The notes: generated by a model not told the origin, from the sequence alone. Positions 29,101 to 36,925 are shown, counted from the first letter of the stretch. The stretch is 64,000 bases of DNA from an uncultured Oscillospiraceae bacterium (GCA_900541905.1 UQLQ01000001.1:124001-188000), one strand, 5' to 3'. Program-made: numbers and translations.

Positions 29101-30911
29101 TAAACAACTCACTGTCTCAGCAGGACAAAAACAGTTTGAAGAATGCATTAAATGCTGCAAACACCTGGAATACAAACAATGCACATACGCTGTTTACCGG
29201 CAGCAACCAAGAACAGCACGTCATTGATATTAATTCCATTCACAGTCAGATGCCTGCAACGCTTTCAGACGGAAGGAAGTTTAAGGGTTGGACTCTGAAA
29301 AAAGCAGACGGCGGAACATTTGATTTCGCAATTAACTTCAGCTCTACCCTGTCAAACTTGAATTTGTACCTCATGGGAAACGGAAGTCAAAATTATGGCG
29401 GTGAGCAAGGTAAAGCTGCTTGGAATGAAATTTTTGGAACTATGGTAAACGGTAAACGTCAAAAGGGTACAGGTCAAATTACACTTGTTCCTGTTTATGA
29501 GGATACCACTAAACCGATAGGCTCCGTTCAAAGTCCTACAGCTACTAAAACCGTTTATACCAAAACAGGCTTTGACATTGTAAACTCCTATACTTACACA
29601 GGAAACTGGGAGACGCAAAAAAATGATTTTTATGTTGCTCTATGGAGGGACAAAGGAAATCAGTCAGAGCTATGGGTGAAAAAAAGCGGTCCTGTAAATG
29701 GTGGCGCCAATAAAGTAACCTTTAACGCTGCAACTGATATTGTGGCAACTCCTACAAATACCAACAAACCAGAAGAAGGTGGTACTGTAACGGTTACTTA
29801 CCATGTAAAAGGTCATAATGATATTGTAAAGAGTAAAGAAGACCAGGCAGTATATACTGCTTATGCATGGAATAGTAAAAATGGCAATGGGCAGCAGATA
29901 ACGGCTGACAATAAGGAGTCGTTAAAGCTTGCTGCTAAGTTTACTACCAATGTTACAATGAAACCTCTCGCAATTCAATCAACAAGCTCGAATATGCATC
30001 AAGAGTTATCCACTATGACTGTACATCCTGAGCAGGACTTTGAGTTGTCGGCCGCAACATTTAAATATGATACAGGCTATTATGAAGGAAACAATCCACA
30101 ATCAATTGCAGAAAGCCTAAAATCTGATTTAAATTTAGCGTTATATAAACAGCCTCCTAACCAAAGTAATACTTATAATTTATGGGCAGATAAAAACGGT
30201 GGTACCGCATCAGGTATGGAAGGCAGTCAGTCAAAGGTAGCGGCACCTACGATTAGTGTGGATACCGCAGCGGGTACCTTTAGTGTTTCTTATCAAATTA
30301 AGAACATTGTAAAACAGAATAAAACCTCAACCGTTGACTGGTCATATGACCATAATGCCAAATATAGAGTGTATGCATGGAACGAGACAAATGGTAATTA
30401 TACATCAAACAATGTACATACAAATGGTCAACAGAGTGTTCCAAGTATTACCACTCCAACACAGATGGCGTTCCATGAGCCTGAGTATTATGTAGAAGTG
30501 CCAAAACAACTTGCGCTTACAGATGACCAGGGTTTCGTAGAGGGCGAGCAAAGCAGCAGCTATGCAGGTGTCTTAAGTAAAGTAGCTTTTAAAACAAAAG
30601 AAGATGGAAGTCAAATTGCCAATACGTTGCCATCTATTCGAGTGAAGGTAGAAGATAAGGCAACTATGACAATAAACGGAACTTCTGCCGGCGCAGATGC
30701 TGATACCCGAGAAGTTTTGGTATACGACCAAGACGGTAATCGGAATGAAGGTACTAACCAAGACGGCAAATTGTACTCTGATATAGGAATACTTTCTCAA
30801 GATACTCAGTCTCTGCCGTTTAGACTGAATACATTGCGTTCACCTACTCTGGGAGTTACTTATATCGCAACAATCCATTATCTATTCGAACCAATACAAA
30901 CAACGCCTTAG
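26199..30911 (+). CDS. Giant secreted multidomain surface protein (adhesin-like)
   Basis: A 1570-residue protein with a signal peptide cleaved near SVSA-EE (about residue 33), an Ig-like start, and a Pro/Glu-rich spacer at about residues 125-170. The middle is beta-rich and Tyr/Asn-rich with no family I can name. Two related domains follow at roughly 1120-1255 and 1275-1410; each runs from a FYVAL/NLALY strand through an LW element to YTAYAWN or YRVYAWN. The last ~145 residues, starting EPEYYVEVPKQLALT and ending GVTYIATIHYLFE, resemble the whole 195-residue secreted protein encoded downstream. There is no sortase motif or membrane anchor at its own C-terminus, so retention must depend on other proteins. 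ATG at 26199 has AAGGAGG 7 bp upstream. Likely a tip adhesin of a fibre or complex (inference). Confidence 0.8.
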   Translation: MMKRGMKSLVAGISVCLILFTGINIANLQSVSAEELSGYRIDTAYSEDKTEAMLSGNLDNVPQTVELTAITDPNGDTHNPMNFQYTVSENGEYQFVLQYKEITEEAVIEQQEVIRVTVNEIAETQPEESVATAEQPAQESADSSQEQVEYQEPETPAPPTLPLSVLEKQVFADDRPEEYFIQGYQYAAEEKGIKLKDQAVSFSGGVLTAETAPAYSGGSVERVYSSAAYVYKEDPNTIYPITGFFPIKNGNRVDWYYTTQEVQTGQGSYDNITVGYLLDITKVEIRFYYSVANQQSFNITPVDQSTSPNIGEWKVQNKKNAKQGEKVVVQFTLPVKYKSAKIWVYSGGKDYYIFDTQKLGNGIEKGNEPYSYIFTFEMPNGNTELRFVGNIYDKKETRYFSAFSDNDQWQTGERGRSLVYTTKIGDKVISSPIYDKWSSEIYGLGDYISGGEPYFLREQYDRKYGADQTDHQNVQKGQYSMNVVSNPISGKKMTAPVSTFVPGEEVKFIFETGRGHSSLGWGWKPYILNVDVYEGADNFETSNFKREQIVFPTKVNDTVSLDLSMGGNVTVKCLEYNNTRPDNEYKRELHWYKYEVTVTGVSYAFKLVQSEASSAQVNYVVNQMDGIEEGEGTRKANNSKSDINGSYVYYKDEAGLGFGPLKNNTSLLAQNVINDKQIYYGLKVKEGYSLPSATLKTYDSKVKLLPPESAVPDEQGRYMYTLDRTNNSGDQENFNSPSTLSFVSEPINFKIEYYYNSQEYGKPSGGNPILTVNNLENYVIENKIPSLPQGQYLEGFEVLILPNGNFDESYKVPRLATGTNNVWHSGDVINVNNIYDYISKKGWLKAGVTSYNIRIRAKTTTSSTNSWLPNLQYKIYEQKQYNLYNNGSITDHYKPANFTEVKSGTVGGYQGSSVVLGRYPETVENDRGKFVLGGFSQTGTDRVESNGQLIGQLFYISAANVQVDLQTLNNSLSQQDKNSLKNALNAANTWNTNNAHTLFTGSNQEQHVIDINSIHSQMPATLSDGRKFKGWTLKKADGGTFDFAINFSSTLSNLNLYLMGNGSQNYGGEQGKAAWNEIFGTMVNGKRQKGTGQITLVPVYEDTTKPIGSVQSPTATKTVYTKTGFDIVNSYTYTGNWETQKNDFYVALWRDKGNQSELWVKKSGPVNGGANKVTFNAATDIVATPTNTNKPEEGGTVTVTYHVKGHNDIVKSKEDQAVYTAYAWNSKNGNGQQITADNKESLKLAAKFTTNVTMKPLAIQSTSSNMHQELSTMTVHPEQDFELSAATFKYDTGYYEGNNPQSIAESLKSDLNLALYKQPPNQSNTYNLWADKNGGTASGMEGSQSKVAAPTISVDTAAGTFSVSYQIKNIVKQNKTSTVDWSYDHNAKYRVYAWNETNGNYTSNNVHTNGQQSVPSITTPTQMAFHEPEYYVEVPKQLALTDDQGFVEGEQSSSYAGVLSKVAFKTKEDGSQIANTLPSIRVKVEDKATMTINGTSAGADADTREVLVYDQDGNRNEGTNQDGKLYSDIGILSQDTQSLPFRLNTLRSPTLGVTYIATIHYLFEPIQTTP

Positions 30912-30930
30912 ATAAGGGAGGAATTTTAGT

Positions 30931-31221
30931 ATGAGAAAATACAAGCATGTTTTAATTTCCTTCTTCCTTTGTCTGTTAACGGCAGTTACGGTTTGTGCCG
31001 CCCAAGTATCTGCAGCTGAAAGCAGCGATGAAGGCAGCATGGAGGTAAGCTTTGTTGTTGTAAATAACGACGGCGCTGACAATCCAATTATTGTAGATAA
31101 AGGAGAGCCTATTAAAACAGGTGACAACAGTAATCCGCAAGTGTACTTTTATTTCTTAGTTGCAGCATTACTCATTATGCTGCTGATATTGATTATCAAT
31201 AAAAGAAGAGAACAAACTTAG
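30931..31221 (+). CDS. Minimal tail-anchored surface protein with degenerate sortase-like signal
   Basis: A 96-residue protein. It has a signal peptide ending near VSA-AE (residue 30), an exported part of only about 30 residues, then PIKTGDNSN, a hydrophobic segment of about 20 residues and a basic tail NKRREQT. This layout copies a cell-wall sorting signal (LPxTG-like motif, helix, positive tail), but Leu-Pro is replaced, so sortase processing is uncertain. It begins 19 bp after the giant protein stop. As the giant protein and the next secreted protein lack anchors, this tiny protein could be the base that holds them (inference). Confidence 0.72.
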   Translation: MRKYKHVLISFFLCLLTAVTVCAAQVSAAESSDEGSMEVSFVVVNNDGADNPIIVDKGEPIKTGDNSNPQVYFYFLVAALLIMLLILIINKRREQT

Positions 31222-31306
31222 CAAAAATTAAAATAATCAGTATATTAAATTTTCTATTGAAAATTTATATAAAAAATTTAAAACATATTTAAGGAGAGAT
31301 TATATC

Positions 31307-31894
31307 ATGAAAAAATCAAGTAAAGTATTATCATCCGTATTAGCATGTGCAATGTTGGCAGCAGTAGCAGCAACAGCGGTATCAGCAGCGGAGCAAAGTA
31401 CGACAGTAGGGTACAGAGCAGGAACAACGGATCCGGGAGGAACAGGAAGTTACCTTGTGGAAATTCCCAAAGATGTAACATTCACCCAAAAAGGTGAAAC
31501 AAAAGATTTTAGTGTAGATTTGCTGGTGTGGGATGAAACGATAAACGATTATGCACAAGCAACATCTACAACATTTTTACCTGATAAGCAGGTAAATGTA
31601 AAGGTAAAATCAGATTATGGTTTTAAATTGAAGAAATCAAATACAGATGCAGATGAAGCAGCCGGTGTATATACCTACAAAGTAAAAGCAACAGAAGGTG
31701 CTGGCACATATGATACCAATATCAAAGGAGCAGCTAAAACAGCAGTAGAGGTAGGTAATTTGTCTAAAGACAGAGTAGATATTACCGGGCAAGTAACATT
31801 GACAGATTTGCCAAAAGCAGCAGTGAAAGGAGATGTCTACAAGGATACATTAACGTATGTGCTAACAGAACAGCCAAAAGGCGGTAGTAATTAA
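31307..31894 (+). CDS. Secreted pilin-like subunit protein
   Basis: A 195-residue secreted protein. The signal peptide (KKSSKVLSSVLACAMLAAVA) ends at VSA-AE near residue 27. The mature part opens with a strand YLVEIPKDVTFT and closes with VYKDTLTYVLTEQP, a pattern seen in many small beta-sandwich secreted proteins of gut Firmicutes and also in the C-terminal domain of the giant protein upstream. No anchor is present. AAGGAGAG lies before the ATG, after an 85-bp AT-rich gap. It may be the repeating subunit of a surface fibre or a soluble partner (inference). A truncated second copy follows it. Confidence 0.75.
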   Translation: MKKSSKVLSSVLACAMLAAVAATAVSAAEQSTTVGYRAGTTDPGGTGSYLVEIPKDVTFTQKGETKDFSVDLLVWDETINDYAQATSTTFLPDKQVNVKVKSDYGFKLKKSNTDADEAAGVYTYKVKATEGAGTYDTNIKGAAKTAVEVGNLSKDRVDITGQVTLTDLPKAAVKGDVYKDTLTYVLTEQPKGGSN

Positions 31895-31899
31895 CTTGT

Positions 31900-31954
31900 A
31901 GAAAAGTAGGAATGTCGAAGGTGCAGGAAAAAGTAGAATAGCAAGAAAAGCAGG
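31900..31954 (+). repeat. Direct repeat copy 1 (tail of duplicated pilin-like unit)
   Basis: This 55-bp stretch, beginning AGAAAAGTAGGAATGTCG, recurs at 32401-32455 with four differences, 501 bp downstream. In both places it sits directly at the end of a pilin-like coding sequence, so it marks the boundary of a tandem duplication. The intervening 31955-32080 is strikingly purine-rich on the plus strand and carries no credible gene. Confidence 0.85.
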
Positions 31955-32080
31955 AAGTGAAAGGAGAAGGAAGCAGAGTCAAACAAAGTAGGAAGGTAAG
32001 AAGAAACGCAGGAGTAAGCAAGGAAGCAGAAAAGGGGAGCAAGGAAGAAGAGAGCAAGCAGCAAAAGACGGGGAAAAACG

Positions 32081-32410
32081 TCAGCTGCAACAGCGGTATC
32101 AGCAGCGGAGCCGGTAGAGCAAAGTACGACAGTAGGGTACAGAGCAGGAACACCTGCTACAACAGATGCAGATGCAGGTACCTATCTGTATGAGGTTGAC
32201 AAAGCCAGTGAATGGACAGCGATAACAGCTGAAAATGCGAATACCGCGGTAGCAGTAGGAGAACGAAACAGTACTACAGCAAGTATAGATGGACGAGTAT
32301 CATTAATAAAGGAGCCGGTAGGAGCAATTAAAGGAGAAACATACAAAGATACATTAACATATGTGATAACAGAAAGACAAAATCCTGATAATTCACATAA
32401 AGAAAAGTAG
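32081..32410 (+). pseudogene. Truncated second copy of the pilin-like protein gene
   Basis: An open frame without any start codon encodes the end of a signal peptide (AATAVSAAE), the shared mature start QSTTVGYRAGT, a middle shortened by about 70 residues and divergent in sequence, and the shared end KGETYKDTLTYVITE before TAG. The frame closes upstream at 32015 with no ATG, GTG or TTG between. The duplicate is therefore not expressible as an independent secreted protein. It may simply be decay after tandem duplication, or a silent donor cassette; conserved ends with a divergent middle fit either view. Confidence 0.8.
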
Positions 32411-32455
32411 GAATGTCGAAGATACAGCAAAAAGTAGAATAGCGAGAAAAGCAGG
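32401..32455 (+). repeat. Direct repeat copy 2 (tail of duplicated pilin-like unit)
   Basis: Matches 31900-31954 at 51 of 55 positions by hand alignment. It overlaps the last codons of the truncated copy and runs to about 70 bp before the next gene. Confidence 0.85.
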
Positions 32456-32526
32456 CAGGATAATGTAAAAAGGCAGTAGCCATATTCATATATTAACTGA
32501 AGAATTAAGAAAGGAAGAAACCTAAT

Positions 32527-33306
32527 ATGCGGTATCAAGTAAAAGAAGAGATAAACTCTGAAAAGCAGTTTATAGATGAGAAAGGTAAAAGATGGTCCTA
32601 TATTACGACAAACCAATATAGGCAGCTTCCGGAAAATGAAAAAAGAATTTGCGGAGATTTGCGCAAAAAAGATAGCAATAGTACGGAACGTATTCTATAC
32701 ACCAAGGAGCAAGAAATTGGGCTCTATCCGTATAAAGTAGCTCCCAAATGGAATGAAAAAGTAATAGGATATATTCGAGTGGATACAGAAGATAGCACAA
32801 CCGAAGCACCTGTTTGCTGCGTTCGTATTCTACAGATATCATGGTTAAAAGCTTTGTTAATTCCGGCAATTATTGTTTTTATAATAGCGGGTATAATAGC
32901 AGGTATTAGTTGGTACGTAAATAAAGACAACATTCCGGGATTAGATGAAACTACAGTTGCGTATCAGCCAGCAGGTGTAGAAAATAAAGATCCAAGTAAA
33001 ATATCAATTCCGGGTATAGGTACAATTACGGCGAAAGAAAATAATCCGCATGTGGAACAGACATTGCTTAATCCAAAAGGCAATCAATGCTACTTTATAT
33101 TCCGACTTGTACTTTGTGATACCAAAGAAGTTTTATACGAATCAGGTATGGTAAAACCGGGGTATGCAGTTATGGAATTTGACATGAAACGTGGACTTAG
33201 CTCTGGCATATATGATGTAATTTTAGAAATTGAAACAAGAGATATTAACAATTATGAAAGCCAGCTCAATGGAGGAAATATCAATATTAAATTAGAAGTA
33301 AATTAG
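32527..33306 (+). CDS. Bitopic membrane protein with exported beta domain, paralog A
   Basis: A 259-residue protein of no named family. Residues 1-100 are polar and, lacking a signal peptide, probably cytoplasmic; they contain EIGLYPYKVAPKWNEKVIGYI. One membrane helix lies at about 107-130. The extracellular part carries AYQPAGVENKDPSKISIPG and a C-terminal domain with NPKGNQCYF, then PGYAVMEF and LSSGIYDVILEIET. The next gene encodes a clear paralog with the same layout. The exported domain type occurs in Firmicute envelope proteins usually left as hypothetical. In this operon the pair could be docking or assembly factors for the secreted proteins (inference). Confidence 0.72.
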   Translation: MRYQVKEEINSEKQFIDEKGKRWSYITTNQYRQLPENEKRICGDLRKKDSNSTERILYTKEQEIGLYPYKVAPKWNEKVIGYIRVDTEDSTTEAPVCCVRILQISWLKALLIPAIIVFIIAGIIAGISWYVNKDNIPGLDETTVAYQPAGVENKDPSKISIPGIGTITAKENNPHVEQTLLNPKGNQCYFIFRLVLCDTKEVLYESGMVKPGYAVMEFDMKRGLSSGIYDVILEIETRDINNYESQLNGGNINIKLEVN

Positions 33307-33320
33307 GAGATGAAATTAAA

Positions 33321-34088
33321 ATGAATAACCAACACCTTGAAATGAAAAAAATACGGGACAATCATAATCATGTATGGCAGTATATTCCCTTAAATTCTGC
33401 AAGTAGAATCCATCATAATCAAGTTGTAGGTGATGTTTTGTGTAGGCGCAATCAAAAACCGATTGGTACATTAACCCGTACAACTCAAGATGGAGAAACA
33501 CAAGTTTTAGATATCTATCCCTATAAGGAAAAGTTAGGCTATAGTGATAAAATAGTAGGGTATATTATTTACGAAGAAAATGATATTGAAACTAAATATG
33601 TGCGTATTGTAAAAAAATCTGGTGTAAAAATATGGATTCCTATCTTGATTGCTCTACTATGTTTGGGCATTGCGGGAGGTGTTACTTGGTATATATTAGG
33701 GAATACTTCCGGGCCAAATTTAGACAAAGCGGCAATTGCCTACCAACTTCCGGGAGGAGCAAAAAATACAGACCCTAACAAAATTTCAATTCCGGGATAT
33801 GGCACTCTTTCTATGAATCAACAAACTGGAATGGTGCACACTGTTTTGTTAAATCCGGAAGGAAATCCATGTTACTTTACTTATATTATTAGATTAAAAG
33901 ATACAGGAGAAGAGTTGTATCATACAGAATTGATTGAGCCCGGAAAAGCAATTCAAGAATGGAAAATAAATAAAAATCTGGAAAAAGGTGAATATGCAAT
34001 TGAAATACAGATAGATACAGCTGCGCTGGAAGACTACACACAGGCAACTAATGGTAGTATTATAAACGCTACATTAGTAGTGGAATAA
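33321..34088 (+). CDS. Bitopic membrane protein with exported beta domain, paralog B
   Basis: A 255-residue paralog of the preceding protein. Shared elements in order are a cytoplasmic part with DIYPYKEKLGYSDKIVGYI, a membrane helix at about residues 111-132, AYQLPGGAKNTDPNKISIPG, NPEGNPCYFTYIIRL, a PGKAIQEW segment and LEKGEYAIEIQID. The gene begins 14 bp after paralog A stops. Tandem duplication followed by divergence is the simple explanation, and two copies may form a heterodimer. No enzymatic motif is visible. Confidence 0.72.
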   Translation: MNNQHLEMKKIRDNHNHVWQYIPLNSASRIHHNQVVGDVLCRRNQKPIGTLTRTTQDGETQVLDIYPYKEKLGYSDKIVGYIIYEENDIETKYVRIVKKSGVKIWIPILIALLCLGIAGGVTWYILGNTSGPNLDKAAIAYQLPGGAKNTDPNKISIPGYGTLSMNQQTGMVHTVLLNPEGNPCYFTYIIRLKDTGEELYHTELIEPGKAIQEWKINKNLEKGEYAIEIQIDTAALEDYTQATNGSIINATLVVE

Positions 34089-34107
34089 TAATTATATAGA
34101 GGGAAAC

Positions 34108-34686
34108 ATGTTGAGTACAAATTTAAACATTTATCAAAAAAATAAAACATCAACTTTATATATCATAAAAAAAATAACTGCATATATCCTGATTATGTGT
34201 TTGTTCTGTTTGACTCTGGTAGGATGTGGCGAAATACATGCGAAACATTCTATTGAGGGCAAAGGATTTGAAACGATACATCTGGACACTTTAGAGTTTC
34301 ATGGAACCAAATCAGAGTTTATGGAAGAGGTAAAACCACCTGAACCCGTAGAATATTATAATTATTTTGAGCCGCATTCCGGATACCAATATTTTGTAAT
34401 ATCAGGAACTTTGAAAAATAATGGTGATAGTCAGGTTTTGCCCGATAACTGTAAAATAACTGCGCTGTGCGGAAATACAGTAAAAGACGGGAGAATGGTT
34501 GTTTTGAATCAAGAAAAATCAAATTTTGTAGATACCATTCAAGCAGGAGAGGAATCTCAGTGTTACATTATGGTACTGTTGAAGGATGAGGAACCGCAGC
34601 CTTCTAATATTACTTTTTATTACAACCAAAATTTTTCTAAAGCTGAAAATAACAGTTTTGACTATGAATATATTTGTCAATTATAA
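34108..34686 (+). CDS. Lipoprotein, last gene of the surface operon
   Basis: A 192-residue protein with an unusually long N-terminal region before the hydrophobic segment, ending in lipobox LVGC near residue 39. The mature part has a strand-rich domain with YQYFVISGTLKNNGDSQVLPDN and later QAGEESQCYIMVLLKDEE, a pattern like the Ig-type DUF4352 family of Firmicute lipoproteins, although I cannot confirm that membership. It starts 19 bp after paralog B and is followed by a terminator. Probably an envelope-associated partner of the operon's secreted proteins. Confidence 0.7.
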   Translation: MLSTNLNIYQKNKTSTLYIIKKITAYILIMCLFCLTLVGCGEIHAKHSIEGKGFETIHLDTLEFHGTKSEFMEEVKPPEPVEYYNYFEPHSGYQYFVISGTLKNNGDSQVLPDNCKITALCGNTVKDGRMVVLNQEKSNFVDTIQAGEESQCYIMVLLKDEEPQPSNITFYYNQNFSKAENNSFDYEYICQL

Positions 34687-34821
34687 AAAATATACCGTTT
34701 ACCAAGTACTATAGCTAAAAGTTAACGATTGCTTTTATACAGTATTCCTTGTCTGCTTTATATATTTAATTTATAAAAGATAGAAATTTTTCTCTAAAAA
34801 TTTGATTAATTAAAAATTAAG

Positions 34822-34876
34822 AATAGAATGAATATACAGAAGATTATACAACTTCAGGATATTCATTCTATTTTTT
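34822..34876. terminator. Intrinsic terminator of the surface operon
   Basis: AATAGAATGAATAT pairs exactly with ATATTCATTCTATT across a 23-base loop and runs into six T. It lies between the convergent lipoprotein and ispE genes. Confidence 0.75.
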
Positions 34877-34890
34877 ATTAATAAGGTTTA

Positions 34891-35781
34891 TCATATTATA
34901 TTTAATACCATTACTCCTTTTTGAGTAGGTTTGCAAATAAACACGGAGTTTAATTCTTGCTTTAGGATATTGGAGCAAAAAAGCGCTTGCTGTTCTGTTT
35001 CAAAAATCCCGAATACCGCGGAACCACTGCCGCTCATACAAGCGCCGAGCGTGTTGCTTTGCATCATAAGCTCCGTAATCGTATGTACATCTGTAAGGGA
35101 CATAGCCTCTTGGAACACGTTTTTCATATTTTGTGAGACAGCTGACAAATTTTGTTCTTTTAGCGCCTTGCATATGATTTGTGTGTTGGGACGCTGTAAA
35201 ATAACTGCGTTGTCTACGGTATGATATGCTTCTTGTGTGCTGACCGAAACAGGAGGTTTACAAATTACAATATAACAAGACGGAAGAGCAGGAAGGGGAG
35301 AAAGCTGCTCTCCAATTCCTGTAGCAAGCATCGTGCCGCCGAATATACAAAATGGTACGTCCGCACCAACTTGTACCCCTATTTCACATAGCTGATCCTG
35401 TGTAAGATGGGTTTGAAACAGCCGGTTTAAACCATGTAGCACAGCGGCTGCATCAGCGCTTCCTCCGGCCAAGCCTGCCTGACTGGGAATGTATTTTTCA
35501 ATATAAATGGAAACAGAAGGTTTGATATTACAATACTGAAAAAATAAATCCGCAGCTTTATAAGCAGTATTTTGTTCCATAGGACAAAGAGAAGGCAGGG
35601 AACAAGAGACTGAAATATTTTGGGAGGAACCCATATCTGTAATGGTTACTTTATCGTGTAAAGATACAGACTGCATAATCATTTCCAATTGATGATATCC
35701 ATTTTCCAGTACGCCTGTAATATCCAAGGATAAATTAATTTTTGCAAAAGCTTTGAGTGTAAGGGTTCGAGGATATGACAT
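34891..35781 (-). CDS. ispE: 4-diphosphocytidyl-2-C-methyl-D-erythritol kinase
   Basis: A 296-residue GHMP kinase of the MEP isoprenoid pathway. The substrate-binding start AFAKINLSLDITG and the ATP-binding glycine-rich loop PSQAGLAGGSADAAA are clear, and the third motif is near GACMSGSGSAVFG. The start at 35781 is chosen because GGAGG precedes it; the frame is open for 76 further codons upstream, but these overlap the ferredoxin gene and have no ribosome site. It follows the DUF362 gene by 13 bp, so co-transcription is likely. Confidence 0.93.
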   Translation of the reverse strand: MSYPRTLTLKAFAKINLSLDITGVLENGYHQLEMIMQSVSLHDKVTITDMGSSQNISVSCSLPSLCPMEQNTAYKAADLFFQYCNIKPSVSIYIEKYIPSQAGLAGGSADAAAVLHGLNRLFQTHLTQDQLCEIGVQVGADVPFCIFGGTMLATGIGEQLSPLPALPSCYIVICKPPVSVSTQEAYHTVDNAVILQRPNTQIICKALKEQNLSAVSQNMKNVFQEAMSLTDVHTITELMMQSNTLGACMSGSGSAVFGIFETEQQALFCSNILKQELNSVFICKPTQKGVMVLNII

Positions 35782-35794
35782 AATCAGCCTCCTG

Positions 35795-36925
35795 TTATAA
35801 GTTAAATAATGCAAGTCGCTTAATGTCGATAATGTGTTCGGGACACATTTCGTGGCAGCAATAGCAGCGTATACAATTGTTATATATAATATAAGCTTTT
35901 TTGTTCTTGATTTCAATGGTATGTTGTGGACAGCTTTCAGCACATTTACCGCAGCCGATGCATTTGTTCGTGCGGATTTTTGGGACAGGTGTGGCAATTT
36001 TTGCGGCAAGCGGTCTCAAAAAAGAAGGCAAATACTGAATAAAATCGCTTGATTTCGACTGTGGCGGCAAAAAGTCAGAAATGACAGTTTCGGTTAATGA
36101 CGCACCCAGAATCTCTATTTCTTCTACGGAATTTGGACAAATCCCGCGTTCCATGGCAGAACGTAGCATAAAAATTTCCGAAGGCTTCAAAGAGATAACA
36201 GAAGCGCAGACCATATCCACAGCATAAGGATTGGTGCCTCCGACAATTGTTCCGATAAACCTTGGTTTCCCGCCGGAAGGGCCGTTTCCTTCCATACCCA
36301 TAACTGCGTCCATAATTGCAATGTGCGGACGTATTGCCTCACATAAATCCACGAGCATTTCACTGAACTCTTGTTTATCGGGAAAACGGCAGTGCAATTC
36401 CGGTTTCATCAGACCGGGAACCACTCCAAACATGTTTTTCACAGCGCCTGACATTCCCGTCATACAGTGTGTTTTTAATTTTCCGACATCAATGATGAGG
36501 TCTGCGTCCAAAATAGGGGAGATGACCTGGAATTCTTTGCAACGGACTGCCTTGCGTGCTTTCAAAGAACGATAAGAACAATCTGTATTGAGCAGGAAAC
36601 CGTACTGCTGTGCTATATTTGTATATCCGCAAGACTGATAAATATGTTTTACCGTTGATGGAGTATATCTTCCTCCCGAGCTTTCGGCAATGGTAACCTT
36701 TCCTCCAAGTTCTTTCACTTTAGTGCCTACTGCAGCCACCAATAATGGGTGAGTAATGATAGCAGTGTCAGGGTTGCATTTCATGAGCAAATTTGGTTTT
36801 ATGATGACATTTGCACCCTGAAACAAAAAACGGTTTAGCTGAAGATGGTCAAATATGTCATCCACTGCCTGTTTTAACGACCCATATTGATATTCTGTAC
36901 ACGAGGCTAAATATACTTGTTCCAT
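35795..36925 (-). CDS. DUF362 protein with two 4Fe-4S ferredoxin motifs
   Basis: A 376-residue protein. Residues 1 to about 300 are the DUF362 domain (NVIIKPNLL, IAESSGGRYTPST, KLKTHCMTGMSGAVKNMFG). The C-terminal part carries two cluster motifs, CIGCGKCAESCP and CIRCYCCHEMCP, giving eight Cys for two 4Fe-4S centres. The ATG at 36925 with AGGAG upstream is preferred; the longer frame runs into a terminator hairpin. Such proteins are common in anaerobes and are suspected redox proteins, without a settled function. It lies upstream of ispE on the same strand, so electron supply to the MEP pathway is a conceivable but untested link. Confidence 0.88.
   Translation of the reverse strand: MEQVYLASCTEYQYGSLKQAVDDIFDHLQLNRFLFQGANVIIKPNLLMKCNPDTAIITHPLLVAAVGTKVKELGGKVTIAESSGGRYTPSTVKHIYQSCGYTNIAQQYGFLLNTDCSYRSLKARKAVRCKEFQVISPILDADLIIDVGKLKTHCMTGMSGAVKNMFGVVPGLMKPELHCRFPDKQEFSEMLVDLCEAIRPHIAIMDAVMGMEGNGPSGGKPRFIGTIVGGTNPYAVDMVCASVISLKPSEIFMLRSAMERGICPNSVEEIEILGASLTETVISDFLPPQSKSSDFIQYLPSFLRPLAAKIATPVPKIRTNKCIGCGKCAESCPQHTIEIKNKKAYIIYNNCIRCYCCHEMCPEHIIDIKRLALFNL

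Noticed and set aside
31138..31156. GTGTACTTTTATTTC inside the 96-residue protein gene, and GTGTACTTCTG near 26157
   Set aside because: Both resemble the switch core, but they have no inverted partner nearby and the first is part of coding sequence; probably chance in AT-rich DNA.
31957..32193. 78-codon Lys/Arg/Gln-rich frame between the pilin-like copies
   Set aside because: It is a by-product of the purine-rich tract and runs out of frame through the recognisable truncated copy.
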